Shown piece by piece: positions 17,149 through 24,417 of a DNA stretch of 64,000 nucleotides. The position numbers and the translations under genes were made by a program. Origin of the DNA: Aldehydirespirator sp965116965. Lineage in GTDB: Bacteria > Actinomycetota > Acidimicrobiia > Acidimicrobiales > Aldehydirespiratoraceae. Under the pieces are notes generated by a model, which was not told the origin of the DNA, searched no databases, and saw nothing but the letters and a program-made list of their open reading frames with translations. The stretch covers positions 1,550,001-1,614,000 of the forward strand of contig OZ220743.1 of assembly GCA_965116965.1 (NCBI GenBank), in the 5' to 3' direction. Numbering within the stretch: position 1 is the first letter of the stretch; each line of letters begins with the position of its first letter.

Positions 17149-18273
17149 TTAGACCTCGTCGCCGGCCGCCGGGCTTTCGGGAGGGGCTGGGTACGCCAGC
17201 CGCAACTGGCTCTGTGCGTCGGTCGGGAGTGGGGCGGGCTCGGGCCGCGCCGATGGGGGAGGGGTCAGGTCTCGGCGGGCGTAGGTGCCGACCGCGAAGT
17301 CGGGGTCGCGGCGCATGTCTTGGATGAGTCCGAGGCGGCGGGGGTCGGTGGCGTCGACGATGATCGACTCCGACACGTCGGTGACCCCCTGCACTCCGGC
17401 CACCTCCTCGGCGGCGATCAGCGAGCAGCGCCGGGCGGCCTCGATCATGCTGTAGGCGAACTCGGGTGTGAGCTTGGACAGGCTGGCCTCCGAGCTCTTG
17501 GCGCCCGTGTAGGTGCCGACGATGCGCCACGGTGAGACGTCTTCGGGATCGAGGGGTGAGATGGCGCTGTAGAAGCGCTGCCGGTCCCTGTGGGGCAGGC
17601 ACTGGAGCAGGTGTTGGATGTGATGGCCCTGGGTGCCCCGCCCGGGGTACTGGCCGAGCACGCCGCGGGTGTAGGCCTTGAGGGCCGTCTCGATCGCGGC
17701 GTGGGAGTCCTCGCATATCTCGATCATCCGCCGGAACCGGCTGCGGTCCCAGCGGTCGGCCTGGCCGTGGAGGAGCGCGTCGAGCTCGTCGTGGCTCGGG
17801 TGCAGTTCGTTGAACGCCTTCAGGAGGGCGTCCTCGACCGCGCAGAGGTCCTGGTGGGCCTCGTCGGCGTCGGTGGTGGGCATCGGCGTGTCCTTGTCCC
17901 AGTCGATTTCCTGGTTCGGGGGCCGGTCCACCAGCGCGACGGCGCGGCGGTGTATGCCTGCTTCGAACGATGTGCGCATCCGGGTGCGCTTGCGCCATTC
18001 GGGACGGTCGGTGACGAACACGTCGGTGAAACGTCCCGAGGCTTGGTGGGCGGCTGCCTGGGCCTGGTACTTCAGGCGGTCGCGCTGGGAGTAGTCGCCG
18101 AGGTCGTCGAACACCGCCACGAGGTCGATGTCCGACGACGGGGTGGCCGTGCCGTCGGCCACCGAACCGAACAGCAGCACCTGCGCAGCATCCATCCGCA
18201 CGAGGGCCTGGGCGGCCCGCTCGGCATCGCTGCGGGCAGGTGCAGTCGTGCTCGACATATCAGCAATATACAT
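17149..18273 (-). CDS. MNT-type nucleotidyltransferase fused to a HEPN-like helical domain (paralog 1)
   Basis: The 374-residue protein starts with a minimal nucleotidyltransferase fold: GS at 36-37 and DxD (D48, D50) in LLFGSVADGT and SSDIDLVAVF. The middle and C-terminal part is helical, with FRRMIEICEDSHAAIETALKAY and GRGTQGHHIQHLLQCL. The latter aligns with the HEPN-like segment of paralog 2. MNT and HEPN domains usually occur as separate antitoxin/toxin partners, in which the MNT protein AMPylates the HEPN RNase. Here they appear in one chain. An alternative ATG is at 18258. Function is inferred only from domains. Confidence 0.7.
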   Translation of the reverse strand: MYIADMSSTTAPARSDAERAAQALVRMDAAQVLLFGSVADGTATPSSDIDLVAVFDDLGDYSQRDRLKYQAQAAAHQASGRFTDVFVTDRPEWRKRTRMRTSFEAGIHRRAVALVDRPPNQEIDWDKDTPMPTTDADEAHQDLCAVEDALLKAFNELHPSHDELDALLHGQADRWDRSRFRRMIEICEDSHAAIETALKAYTRGVLGQYPGRGTQGHHIQHLLQCLPHRDRQRFYSAISPLDPEDVSPWRIVGTYTGAKSSEASLSKLTPEFAYSMIEAARRCSLIAAEEVAGVQGVTDVSESIIVDATDPRRLGLIQDMRRDPDFAVGTYARRDLTPPPSARPEPAPLPTDAQSQLRLAYPAPPESPAAGDEV

Positions 18274-18439
18274 GGGACATACTCACAAAGCTGGATCAAC
18301 AAGAAGATTGTTCTCGCTCAAGCCGTGGAGGCGGCAGAGCCCGAGCTACCGCGAACGGCTGCTGCCGGTCGGTCTGATCAGATCCCGTCGGTCGTGGCAG
18401 AGTCGGGTTCGCGGATTCAGCTGTCGACGACGTGATGTC

Positions 18440-19504
18440 CTAGTTCGAGCTGGCGCGGCTTGGCCCATACAGGTCCTCGGGCGCCAGTTCGGGGAGGGCT
18501 CTCGGGGGTTGGCTCGGGTCTGCTTGCGATCCACTGTGGGGTTGCGGCGCCGGCAGCCCGACCAGGCGATACAGCTCGGACCGCACCTCGCGGCTGCCGT
18601 CTGAGCGGCCGGAGCGATCCTCGAGCAAGTCCGCCACTGCCAGCGTCAGGCGGGCTGCCGCGTTCACCATCGTTGCCGCATGTTCCGGCGTGGAGCGCTC
18701 GGACACCACCTCGTCCTCGAAGTCGCCGGGATAGGTGCCCATCTCCCGCCACCGCGTCGCGGCCGCAAGGTCCAGGCCCTGTACTGCCGCGGCCAGCCGC
18801 TTGTGTTCGCTCGAGGTGACCGGCAGCAGGTCGATCAGCGCGCTGAGATCATGGGTCCTTGGAGGGTGCGGACCCGGCAGTGCATGATTCAGAGCCAACA
18901 GCCCGGTCTCCATCGCCGCCTGAGCCGACGCGCACACGCGGCGCATTCGCCTGGCCCGGCTCCGCGCCGCCCATTCGGCATCGTCCGCCTCGTCCGCCTC
19001 CAGTTCTTGGACGTAGGGCGTCAGGTCGTGGTTCAGCGCGACGAGCGCTTGTGTCAGGTCGTCCAGCGACGCCTGCGCCAAGTCTTCGTCGGTCGGGGGG
19101 ATCGGGATCTCCTTGTGCCAGTCGACGTGCCCGGCCCGGCGCTGCCGCAGCGTGACCGCGGTGGACGCGACATGCCGCTCGAAGCTCGACATGCACTCGG
19201 TGCGGGCCTTCCACTCGGGACGGTCGGTGATCCGTACATCGACAGGCCGTCCGATAGCGCTCTCTGCGGCTTGCCTGGCACGGCGCCGCAGGCGCGGGCG
19301 CTGACTGTAGTCGCCCAGGTCGTCGAGAACGACCACCAGATCCACGTCCGAGCCGGCGTCGGCGGTTCCAGCAGCCACCGAGCCGTACACGAGCACCAGC
19401 CCCGGATCGAGGAACGACAGTGCGTCGGCCGCCCGGCGAGCGTCCTCCATGCTGGGCGCGCTGGACTGGGCGCTTCCCCGATCCGAAGCCACATAGACGG
19501 GCAT
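18440..19504 (-). CDS. MNT-type nucleotidyltransferase fused to a HEPN-like helical domain (paralog 2)
   Basis: This 354-residue paralog of the preceding gene has GS at 41-42 and D53/D55 in VYGSVAAGT and GSDVDLVVVL. Both proteins then share a DYSQR element, a TDRPEWK/R region and a WDK/WHKE-x-PMP/IP-x-T segment. Its helical half includes PPRTHDLSALIDLLP, close to the PxTHxLxxLL pattern of HEPN domains. ATG at 19504 is chosen over GTG at 19531. The two genes are tandem with a 166-bp gap, so they probably arose by duplication and may form a pair. Confidence 0.7.
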   Translation of the reverse strand: MPVYVASDRGSAQSSAPSMEDARRAADALSFLDPGLVLVYGSVAAGTADAGSDVDLVVVLDDLGDYSQRPRLRRRARQAAESAIGRPVDVRITDRPEWKARTECMSSFERHVASTAVTLRQRRAGHVDWHKEIPIPPTDEDLAQASLDDLTQALVALNHDLTPYVQELEADEADDAEWAARSRARRMRRVCASAQAAMETGLLALNHALPGPHPPRTHDLSALIDLLPVTSSEHKRLAAAVQGLDLAAATRWREMGTYPGDFEDEVVSERSTPEHAATMVNAAARLTLAVADLLEDRSGRSDGSREVRSELYRLVGLPAPQPHSGSQADPSQPPRALPELAPEDLYGPSRASSN

Positions 19505-19779
19505 GGCCACACGATAGTGCCGGCAGGCCACCGCCTACGCTTGAAGCAGCCGGGTCTGGGCCACCCGGTCAGCGAGTTGTCCCCCGAGAGCAGAGGATCC
19601 CGCAGGAACAGGATGTTCCGCTCCGTCGGCCGCGGCGGGGTCGTGTTCGCGGACCGGCCGTCCGCCGCTACTTCGAGGCCCGAGCAGCCGCCGAGGGCCT
19701 TGCCGGCCAACATTCCAGCCCTCCATGGGCGCCCGGCAGTCAGCGAGGCGTTGCGGCGGTTTCGGGAAGGTATGTGGAT

Positions 19780-20223
19780 TCACTGCGGGGGATCGGTGCG
19801 CTCCAGCCAGAGTTGGAGGGTTTCGGTGGTCCAGGTTGCGACGCCCGTTCCGAGGAAGTCGTTGTCGTTCGTCCACACGCCGGCCGACAGGGCAAGCGCG
19901 CAGGCCACGACGGGCCAATCATCGGGATCGCGCTGAGACCGGGCCCGAGCCTCGTCCTCCAGCGCCGAGTACACCGCCGACGCCACGATGACGACATTGC
20001 GGACCACGGCCTCAAGGCACTGCCGGGTCAACTCGTCGGCCAGGTCCGAAGCGAGGCCGCGGGCACTGGCGAACGCCGCGACGCGGCGAGGCAGATGCAG
20101 GCTCGCCTCGGTCCACATCTGTTGGGGCAGGAACAGATCCAGGCGCTCATCGCGCAGGCGCCGGCGTCCCCGGGCTCGCAGTAGCTCTCCCACTAGGACG
20201 CTGGTGTCAACAACCAGGCGCAT
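19780..20223 (-). CDS. PIN-domain ribonuclease (VapC-like toxin)
   Basis: This 147-residue protein has a PIN fold: VVDTSVLV carries the first acidic residue, followed by mid acidic residues and the C-terminal RDPDDWPVVACALAL...VWTNDNDFLG acidic cluster. PIN toxins cleave tRNA or mRNA. Its ATG at 20223 lies 17 bp inside the upstream antitoxin gene, a classic coupled toxin-antitoxin layout. Confidence 0.82.
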   Translation of the reverse strand: MRLVVDTSVLVGELLRARGRRRLRDERLDLFLPQQMWTEASLHLPRRVAAFASARGLASDLADELTRQCLEAVVRNVVIVASAVYSALEDEARARSQRDPDDWPVVACALALSAGVWTNDNDFLGTGVATWTTETLQLWLERTDPPQ

Positions 20224-20470
20224 CCGGCCCAACCTGTGGTTCGGCCAGTTCGCTCACGAGTTCATCCTCGCTGAGGCCCGTCCTCGCGAGCACGTCGCCG
20301 ATCAGTTCGCCGAGCTGCTCCAGGGCCTCGCCGCCGGCACGGCGGTCGGTGGCCGCGATCGGCACATAGAAGCCGACCGGCTCGCCCCGACGCTCGATGA
20401 TGAGGGTCTCGCCCTCGGCCATCATCTGAGTCGCCCGATCCCTGAACTCCCGTACCCCTACCGACCGCAT
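20207..20470 (-). CDS. Phd/YefM-type antitoxin
   Basis: This 87-residue protein begins MRSVGVREFRDRATQMMAEG and continues LIIERRGEPVGFYVPI, the Phd/YefM DNA-binding pattern. The acidic C-terminus (LSEDELVSELAEP) should wrap the PIN toxin encoded next. It probably represses its own promoter in the region upstream of 20470. Confidence 0.82.
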   Translation of the reverse strand: MRSVGVREFRDRATQMMAEGETLIIERRGEPVGFYVPIAATDRRAGGEALEQLGELIGDVLARTGLSEDELVSELAEPQVGPDAPGC

Positions 20471-20602
20471 GACGATCCTCCAACCCGGTGTGACCACAAG
20501 TGTAGCCACTGGATCGCGGTCCTAGTTCGAGCCGGCGCGGCTCGTGCGTCGGCATCCTGTGGGGCAACTGAGGCAATTCTGCGCAACGGTCCGTAGCTGA
20601 CG

Positions 20603-20702
20603 CAATGGAGAGAGGGCCGGATGGCCCCCTGGCTTGGAGTCTCCGCTGCTACCCAGCAGTACACCAGCAAGCTTCAATGGAGGAGGATGTGCTAATCCCC
20701 GG
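20603..20702 (-). CRISPR. Relic two-repeat mini-array in reverse orientation
   Basis: Read on the minus strand, the block ending at 20671 keeps CTCCATTGAAG, the last 11 bases of the functional repeat before its final GG, and a partial CCGGGxATT palindrome. The block ending at 20603 keeps CCGGCCCTC and CCATTG separated by a 3-base insertion. The two CCATTG boxes are 72 bp apart, the repeat-spacer period of the main array. The stretch between them is about 41 bp. A relic array or a CreR-like guide is the best explanation; chance is unlikely but not excluded. Confidence 0.55.
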
Positions 20703-21036
20703 ATGGCGCTTGCCGGCCTACGGCACGGGATCACCTAGGTGTGGTACTGGATCCTGGGTAGCTCCGTGAAGGTCTACATGGCTTCAGTCCCCTCGCACGT
20801 GAGTCCTCTCGCTCGTGCTGAGATGATGGGCAGGTCGACCTTCTGGGTGTGTTTGGGTGAGGATTGTGGTTGGTAGGAAATTGTGCCTTGCTCCCTCCAA
20901 GCCTCCGGCTTGGCAGCAGGCTCGGCTTTGCGGCAGGCCCGCCGTGGCGCCGTACCCAAGCCGCTGGTCGCACAAAGGGGTCTGGCCGGGGTTGTGCTTG
21001 CCGCGGCTTGCGTGTAGTCTGCCCATCTCAGGCCAC

Positions 21037-21090
21037 TACTATATCAGGTACACTCACCGCTCCGCAACATTACACTAACAAGAAGAGGAA
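21037..21090 (+). promoter_or_regulatory. Probable cas operon promoter and ribosome site
   Basis: An AT-rich island with TACTATATC (21038-21046) and TACACT (21049-21054) could supply the -10 box. AAGAAGAGGAA at 21080-21090 is a good Shine-Dalgarno sequence ahead of the ATG at 21095. No clear -35 was fixed. Confidence 0.4.
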
Positions 21091-21094
21091 CTCT

Positions 21095-21460
21095 ATGAAG
21101 GTCAACGACTATCAAGCCATCTTCCACCGTTGTCGGGTGGAGGCGGTCTTGGCCGAGCGCAGGCAAGGCATGGCCGGAGTCCGAGTTGAGGGGTGGTCCG
21201 GCGAACACGAGTCCGTCCACGCTCGCCATTTGGTCATCGAGACGGATGGTAGAGGAGAAGCGCCCACTGCTCGGGGACGTCCGATGGGTGGTGTTGCGAG
21301 TGTCGCTGGCCCTGCCCCGGCGACGGTGTCGCCTGTCGATCGTGAAGGGTTGGAAGGGTCTGGGCAGTCTGTTGTCATACCCCTGCGGGATGATCGGTCT
21401 CGTGGCTCTTGCGAGATGCCTGAGCCTCCGACGAAAGGAGGGCCCAAGTGGCTGAACTGA
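21095..21460 (+). CDS. Unknown 121-residue protein at the head of the cas operon
   Basis: The ATG follows the strong AAGAAGAGGAA ribosome site, and the frame ends inside the start of csb1 (13-base overlap with the GTG at 21448). The product begins MKVNDYQAIFHRCRVEAVLAE and is basic, with low predicted order towards its end. No family was recognised. It could be a short leader ORF that couples translation into csb1, a degenerate gene, or a small accessory protein. Amino-acid composition in the second half is poor evidence for a folded protein. Confidence 0.4.
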   Translation: MKVNDYQAIFHRCRVEAVLAERRQGMAGVRVEGWSGEHESVHARHLVIETDGRGEAPTARGRPMGGVASVAGPAPATVSPVDREGLEGSGQSVVIPLRDDRSRGSCEMPEPPTKGGPKWLN

Positions 21461-22668
21461 CAATTGAGCGGCTGACCGAGGCCGTGGCGGGTGGGGCGGT
21501 TGCCCTTCGGTCGATCATGCGGCTGGAGCCCGCGGACGGGCCGGGCGGCAAGGTGTTCCCGCCGACCTATGCCGTGGCCGCCGCGGCGGAGCACAAGTAC
21601 GCGATCGAAGAGCGGCAGGTCGGCGATCAGGTCGTAACGACCGTTCTGCTCGACTCGGTCGCTTCACAGGCCAACCGAGCCGAGCACGCGCTCCTAGAGG
21701 GCTGGGAGGCCGAAGATCTACAGTTTCCCGTCCCGTACGTGGACTTCACCGGGGAGCCCGAACTGGCGGACCTTGGTCGAATCACGGTGCTGGAGGCTCC
21801 TCACCGCTTCGCCGATGCCATCTTCAGGGACAGCCTGCTCGGCGGGACACTCTTCCGGCTCAGCGACATCGGCCAGAAGATCACCGAGGCGCGTCCCGGC
21901 AACGCCACCGACATGTTCCGCTACGCGCCGACGGCGTTGCTGTTCGGCCAGTGGGACTCGACGGGCCCCAAGGGTGGTCTCGGCTCGAAATTCCAGCGAG
22001 CGTACGTCTCGGAGATCGTCGGACTGGACGCAAAGATCGGGCGCAAGGTCGGAAGCCGCATCGACCCCTTGCAGGTCGAGCGCAATGCGGCAGTCGTCTA
22101 CGAGCACGCTGATCCGCAGCAGAGGTGGACGCTGGATAAGGCCGAGGCGGCGCAGGAGAAGAGCAAGCCCAAGCTGGCAGGCGGTGACGGGCGCCCATCC
22201 GAGATCAACCACGGCAACATCGCTCCGTCCATCGACGCTCAGGCCGGTGGCGTGACCATCTCGGAGGCGAGGCAGACGACCGTGTTGTCGCTGGCCGCAC
22301 TCCGGCGACTGCGGTTCGCGGGCAAGAGCCGTGACGCAGAAGTCGCAGCGAGGACGGCCGTCGCGGCGCTCGGCGTGGCGGCGATCGCCTACGGCCATGA
22401 GGCGGACCACGATCTGCGGTCCAGGTGTCTTCTCATCCCGCAGCACGTCCCCGCGATTGAGATCGTCGGACGGGACGGGGAGTCGCCTGAGACGGTCGGC
22501 GTTGACCGCGAGTCCGCGGCTCATCTGCTGTCGGAGGCGTCGGCTCGAGCGGAGCGGTCGGGCATCGCCTGGGAGAAGGTCGAGATCGTGCTGACGCCGG
22601 CGCCCAAGTTGGTCGAGTTGCTGCGGCGCAGCCGCGAGGTGTCTGCACGCGAGCCCGTCGGGGAGTGA
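21448..22668 (+). CDS. csb1: Type I-G CRISPR backbone protein Csb1 (Cas7 group, GSU0053 family)
   Basis: The 406-residue protein carries the Csb1 signature blocks: LRSIMRLEPADGPGGKVFPP, a DSVASQANRAEHALL helix, HRFADAIFRDSLL and LLFGQWDSTGPKGGLGSKFQ. Csb1 polymerises along the crRNA as the Cas7 backbone of the type I-G effector. The start is GTG at 22-bp distance from an AGGAGGGCCC ribosome site. csb2 begins 3 bp after the stop. Confidence 0.93.
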   Translation: MAELTIERLTEAVAGGAVALRSIMRLEPADGPGGKVFPPTYAVAAAAEHKYAIEERQVGDQVVTTVLLDSVASQANRAEHALLEGWEAEDLQFPVPYVDFTGEPELADLGRITVLEAPHRFADAIFRDSLLGGTLFRLSDIGQKITEARPGNATDMFRYAPTALLFGQWDSTGPKGGLGSKFQRAYVSEIVGLDAKIGRKVGSRIDPLQVERNAAVVYEHADPQQRWTLDKAEAAQEKSKPKLAGGDGRPSEINHGNIAPSIDAQAGGVTISEARQTTVLSLAALRRLRFAGKSRDAEVAARTAVAALGVAAIAYGHEADHDLRSRCLLIPQHVPAIEIVGRDGESPETVGVDRESAAHLLSEASARAERSGIAWEKVEIVLTPAPKLVELLRRSREVSAREPVGE

Positions 22669-22671
22669 TCG

Positions 22672-24417
22672 ATGACCGTCATAGAGGTCAACTTCCTCAC
22701 TGGGCGGTACAGCGCGACATCGCATCACGACCGCGCGGAGCCGGAATGGCCTCCTCACGGTGCTCGTCTGTTCTCGGCCATGGTTGCTACCTGGGCGGAC
22801 GCTGAACTGCCAGACGAAGCCGAGCGGGCCGCGCTCGAATGGCTGGAGGCGTTGCCACCGCCACGCATCACGGCTCCCGAGGCGGTCGGGCGTCGAGTCG
22901 TCAGCCACTTCGTGCCCGTCAACGACGCCGGTGTGGTCGCCCCGGCCCAATACCAGCGCCGAGCGAAGGCACTGGGCGAACTCGTCGCCCAGTGGGAGGA
23001 CCAAGTCGACGCCTCGAAGGGCGAAGTGACGAAGAAGGTCGAGAGGCTCCAGGAAAAGATCAACAAGGAACGCGATGTCGATTCGCTGGCTGGCAAGGTC
23101 GGCAATACGAACGAAGCGTCCGCGCTCGCGCTGCTGCCCGACGGTCGTGTCAAGAAGGAGCGGCACTTCCCGTCGGTCACGCTGGTGGAGCCAGAGATCT
23201 CCGGATCCTCTGGAGATCCAGAGCAGACGGCACTGCCGCAAGTGGGGCCAGCACCTTGTGTCACCTTTGCCTGGGACGACAGTGCACCGCCCGAAGTCGC
23301 CAGAGCTCTCGACGGACTCCTGGGCCGCGTCACCCGGCTCGGCCACTCGTCGTCACTGGTGTCTTGCCGGTTGCATGACGAGGAGTCGGCTGCGACGCAC
23401 ACGCCTGGCGAAGGCACGATGATGCTGCGCTGGGTGCGGCCCGGACAGCTTGCAGCGCTCGAGGAGGAGCACCAGCGGCACTTGGCCATCAGGCCCCGCA
23501 GCCTGCCGTTCCGAGGAGTCCGGTACAGCGAGGCAGCCTCCGAGAAGGCTGAGACCGGTGACCCGATGCGCCCTTCGAACGCCGGCGATTGGATTGTGTT
23601 CGAGTTGGAGCCCGGTCATCGACACCGGCCCATGACTCGGACCGTCGAGCTTGCGAGAGTTCTGCGGGAGTCGGTCCTCAGCCACGTACCCGATCCGCTG
23701 CCGGAGGGGGTCAGCGGGCATCTCCCCGACGGAACCCCCACTGGCTCGCCTCACGTTGCCTTCCTAGCCCTGCCCAACGTCGGCCACGAACACGCCGACG
23801 GTCGGATCATGGGTCTAGCGGTCGCTCTGCCAACCGAATTCGATGCGGTAGCGCGCGACGCGACCCTGCGTGGAATCGCGTCGTGGGAGCGCGAGTGCGG
23901 CGAGGAACCGCTTGAACTGACGATGGGCAGAGGCGGAGTCGTCGAGATGCGAAGGCGACAGCCGCCCTTCGCCCTGGTCAGCCTGCGCCCGAGCGTGTGG
24001 GCTCGGCCGTCGAGGTGGTGGGCGTCGGCTACGCCGGTGGCGCTGCCGGCCCATCCCGGCAATCTCCGCCGAGGAACCCCGGCCGCCAGGGCCAAGGCGT
24101 GGGCGCGAGCCGAGGAGGCCGTCGCCAGGTCCTGCGAGCACGTCGGTCTGCCGAGACCGGTGGATGTGCGAGTGTCCTTGGTCTCTGATCTCGTCGGGAC
24201 GCGACCGGCCAACGACTTCCCTGTGTTCAGACAGGGCCGCGGGCCGGGCGGCGGAGTCGTGCGACGGCTCGTCCACGCATCAGTCGAGTTCGCCGAGCCG
24301 GTACGCGGACCCCTGGTGCTGGGCAGCGGGCGCTTCGTGGGGCTGGGGCTGATGCGGCCCGTGGACGAAGCGGCCACCGAGGCGGCGGCTTCCGGTGAGG
24401 GGGCGAACGATGGGTGA
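22672..24417 (+). CDS. csb2: Type I-G Csb2 (Cas5-Cas6 fusion, GSU0054 family)
   Basis: This 581-residue protein begins with the family hallmark LTGRYSATSHHDRAEPEWPPHGARLFSA in pieces: LTGRY, EWPPH and RLFSAMVA. In type I-G systems this protein combines the Cas5 role (5' handle binding) with Cas6-like pre-crRNA cleavage. The C-terminal RAMP part includes a glycine-rich LGSGRFVGLGLM, the typical RAMP glycine loop. Length is normal. It overlaps cas3 by eight bases. Confidence 0.92.
   Translation: MTVIEVNFLTGRYSATSHHDRAEPEWPPHGARLFSAMVATWADAELPDEAERAALEWLEALPPPRITAPEAVGRRVVSHFVPVNDAGVVAPAQYQRRAKALGELVAQWEDQVDASKGEVTKKVERLQEKINKERDVDSLAGKVGNTNEASALALLPDGRVKKERHFPSVTLVEPEISGSSGDPEQTALPQVGPAPCVTFAWDDSAPPEVARALDGLLGRVTRLGHSSSLVSCRLHDEESAATHTPGEGTMMLRWVRPGQLAALEEEHQRHLAIRPRSLPFRGVRYSEAASEKAETGDPMRPSNAGDWIVFELEPGHRHRPMTRTVELARVLRESVLSHVPDPLPEGVSGHLPDGTPTGSPHVAFLALPNVGHEHADGRIMGLAVALPTEFDAVARDATLRGIASWERECGEEPLELTMGRGGVVEMRRRQPPFALVSLRPSVWARPSRWWASATPVALPAHPGNLRRGTPAARAKAWARAEEAVARSCEHVGLPRPVDVRVSLVSDLVGTRPANDFPVFRQGRGPGGGVVRRLVHASVEFAEPVRGPLVLGSGRFVGLGLMRPVDEAATEAAASGEGANDG

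Larger units (their letters stand above)
20471..21094. other. Long intergenic region between the PIN/antitoxin pair and the cas operon
   Basis: Over 600 bp contains no convincing gene on either strand. It holds the divergent upstream region of the antitoxin, two degenerate CRISPR repeats (20603-20702), a GCCTCCGGCTTGGCAGCAGG-type structured stretch around 20900-20930 and the cas promoter near 21037-21090. Its lower GC and lack of coding character make it a good place for a regulatory RNA. Confidence 0.6.

Noticed and set aside
19505..19779. Possible small gene between MNT-HEPN paralog 2 and the PIN gene
   Set aside because: Frames are proline/arginine-rich without ribosome site or recognisable motif.
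20519..20545. Short match to the end of the MNT-HEPN paralog 2 gene (CGAGCCGCGCCGGCTCGAACTAG region)
   Set aside because: Only about 20 bases agree, and flanking sequence is unrelated; too little for a gene remnant.
20603..21060. Direct complementarity of the relic pseudo-spacer to the cas promoter
   Set aside because: Only the hexamer GTGTAC and scattered bases agree; not enough to claim a target.
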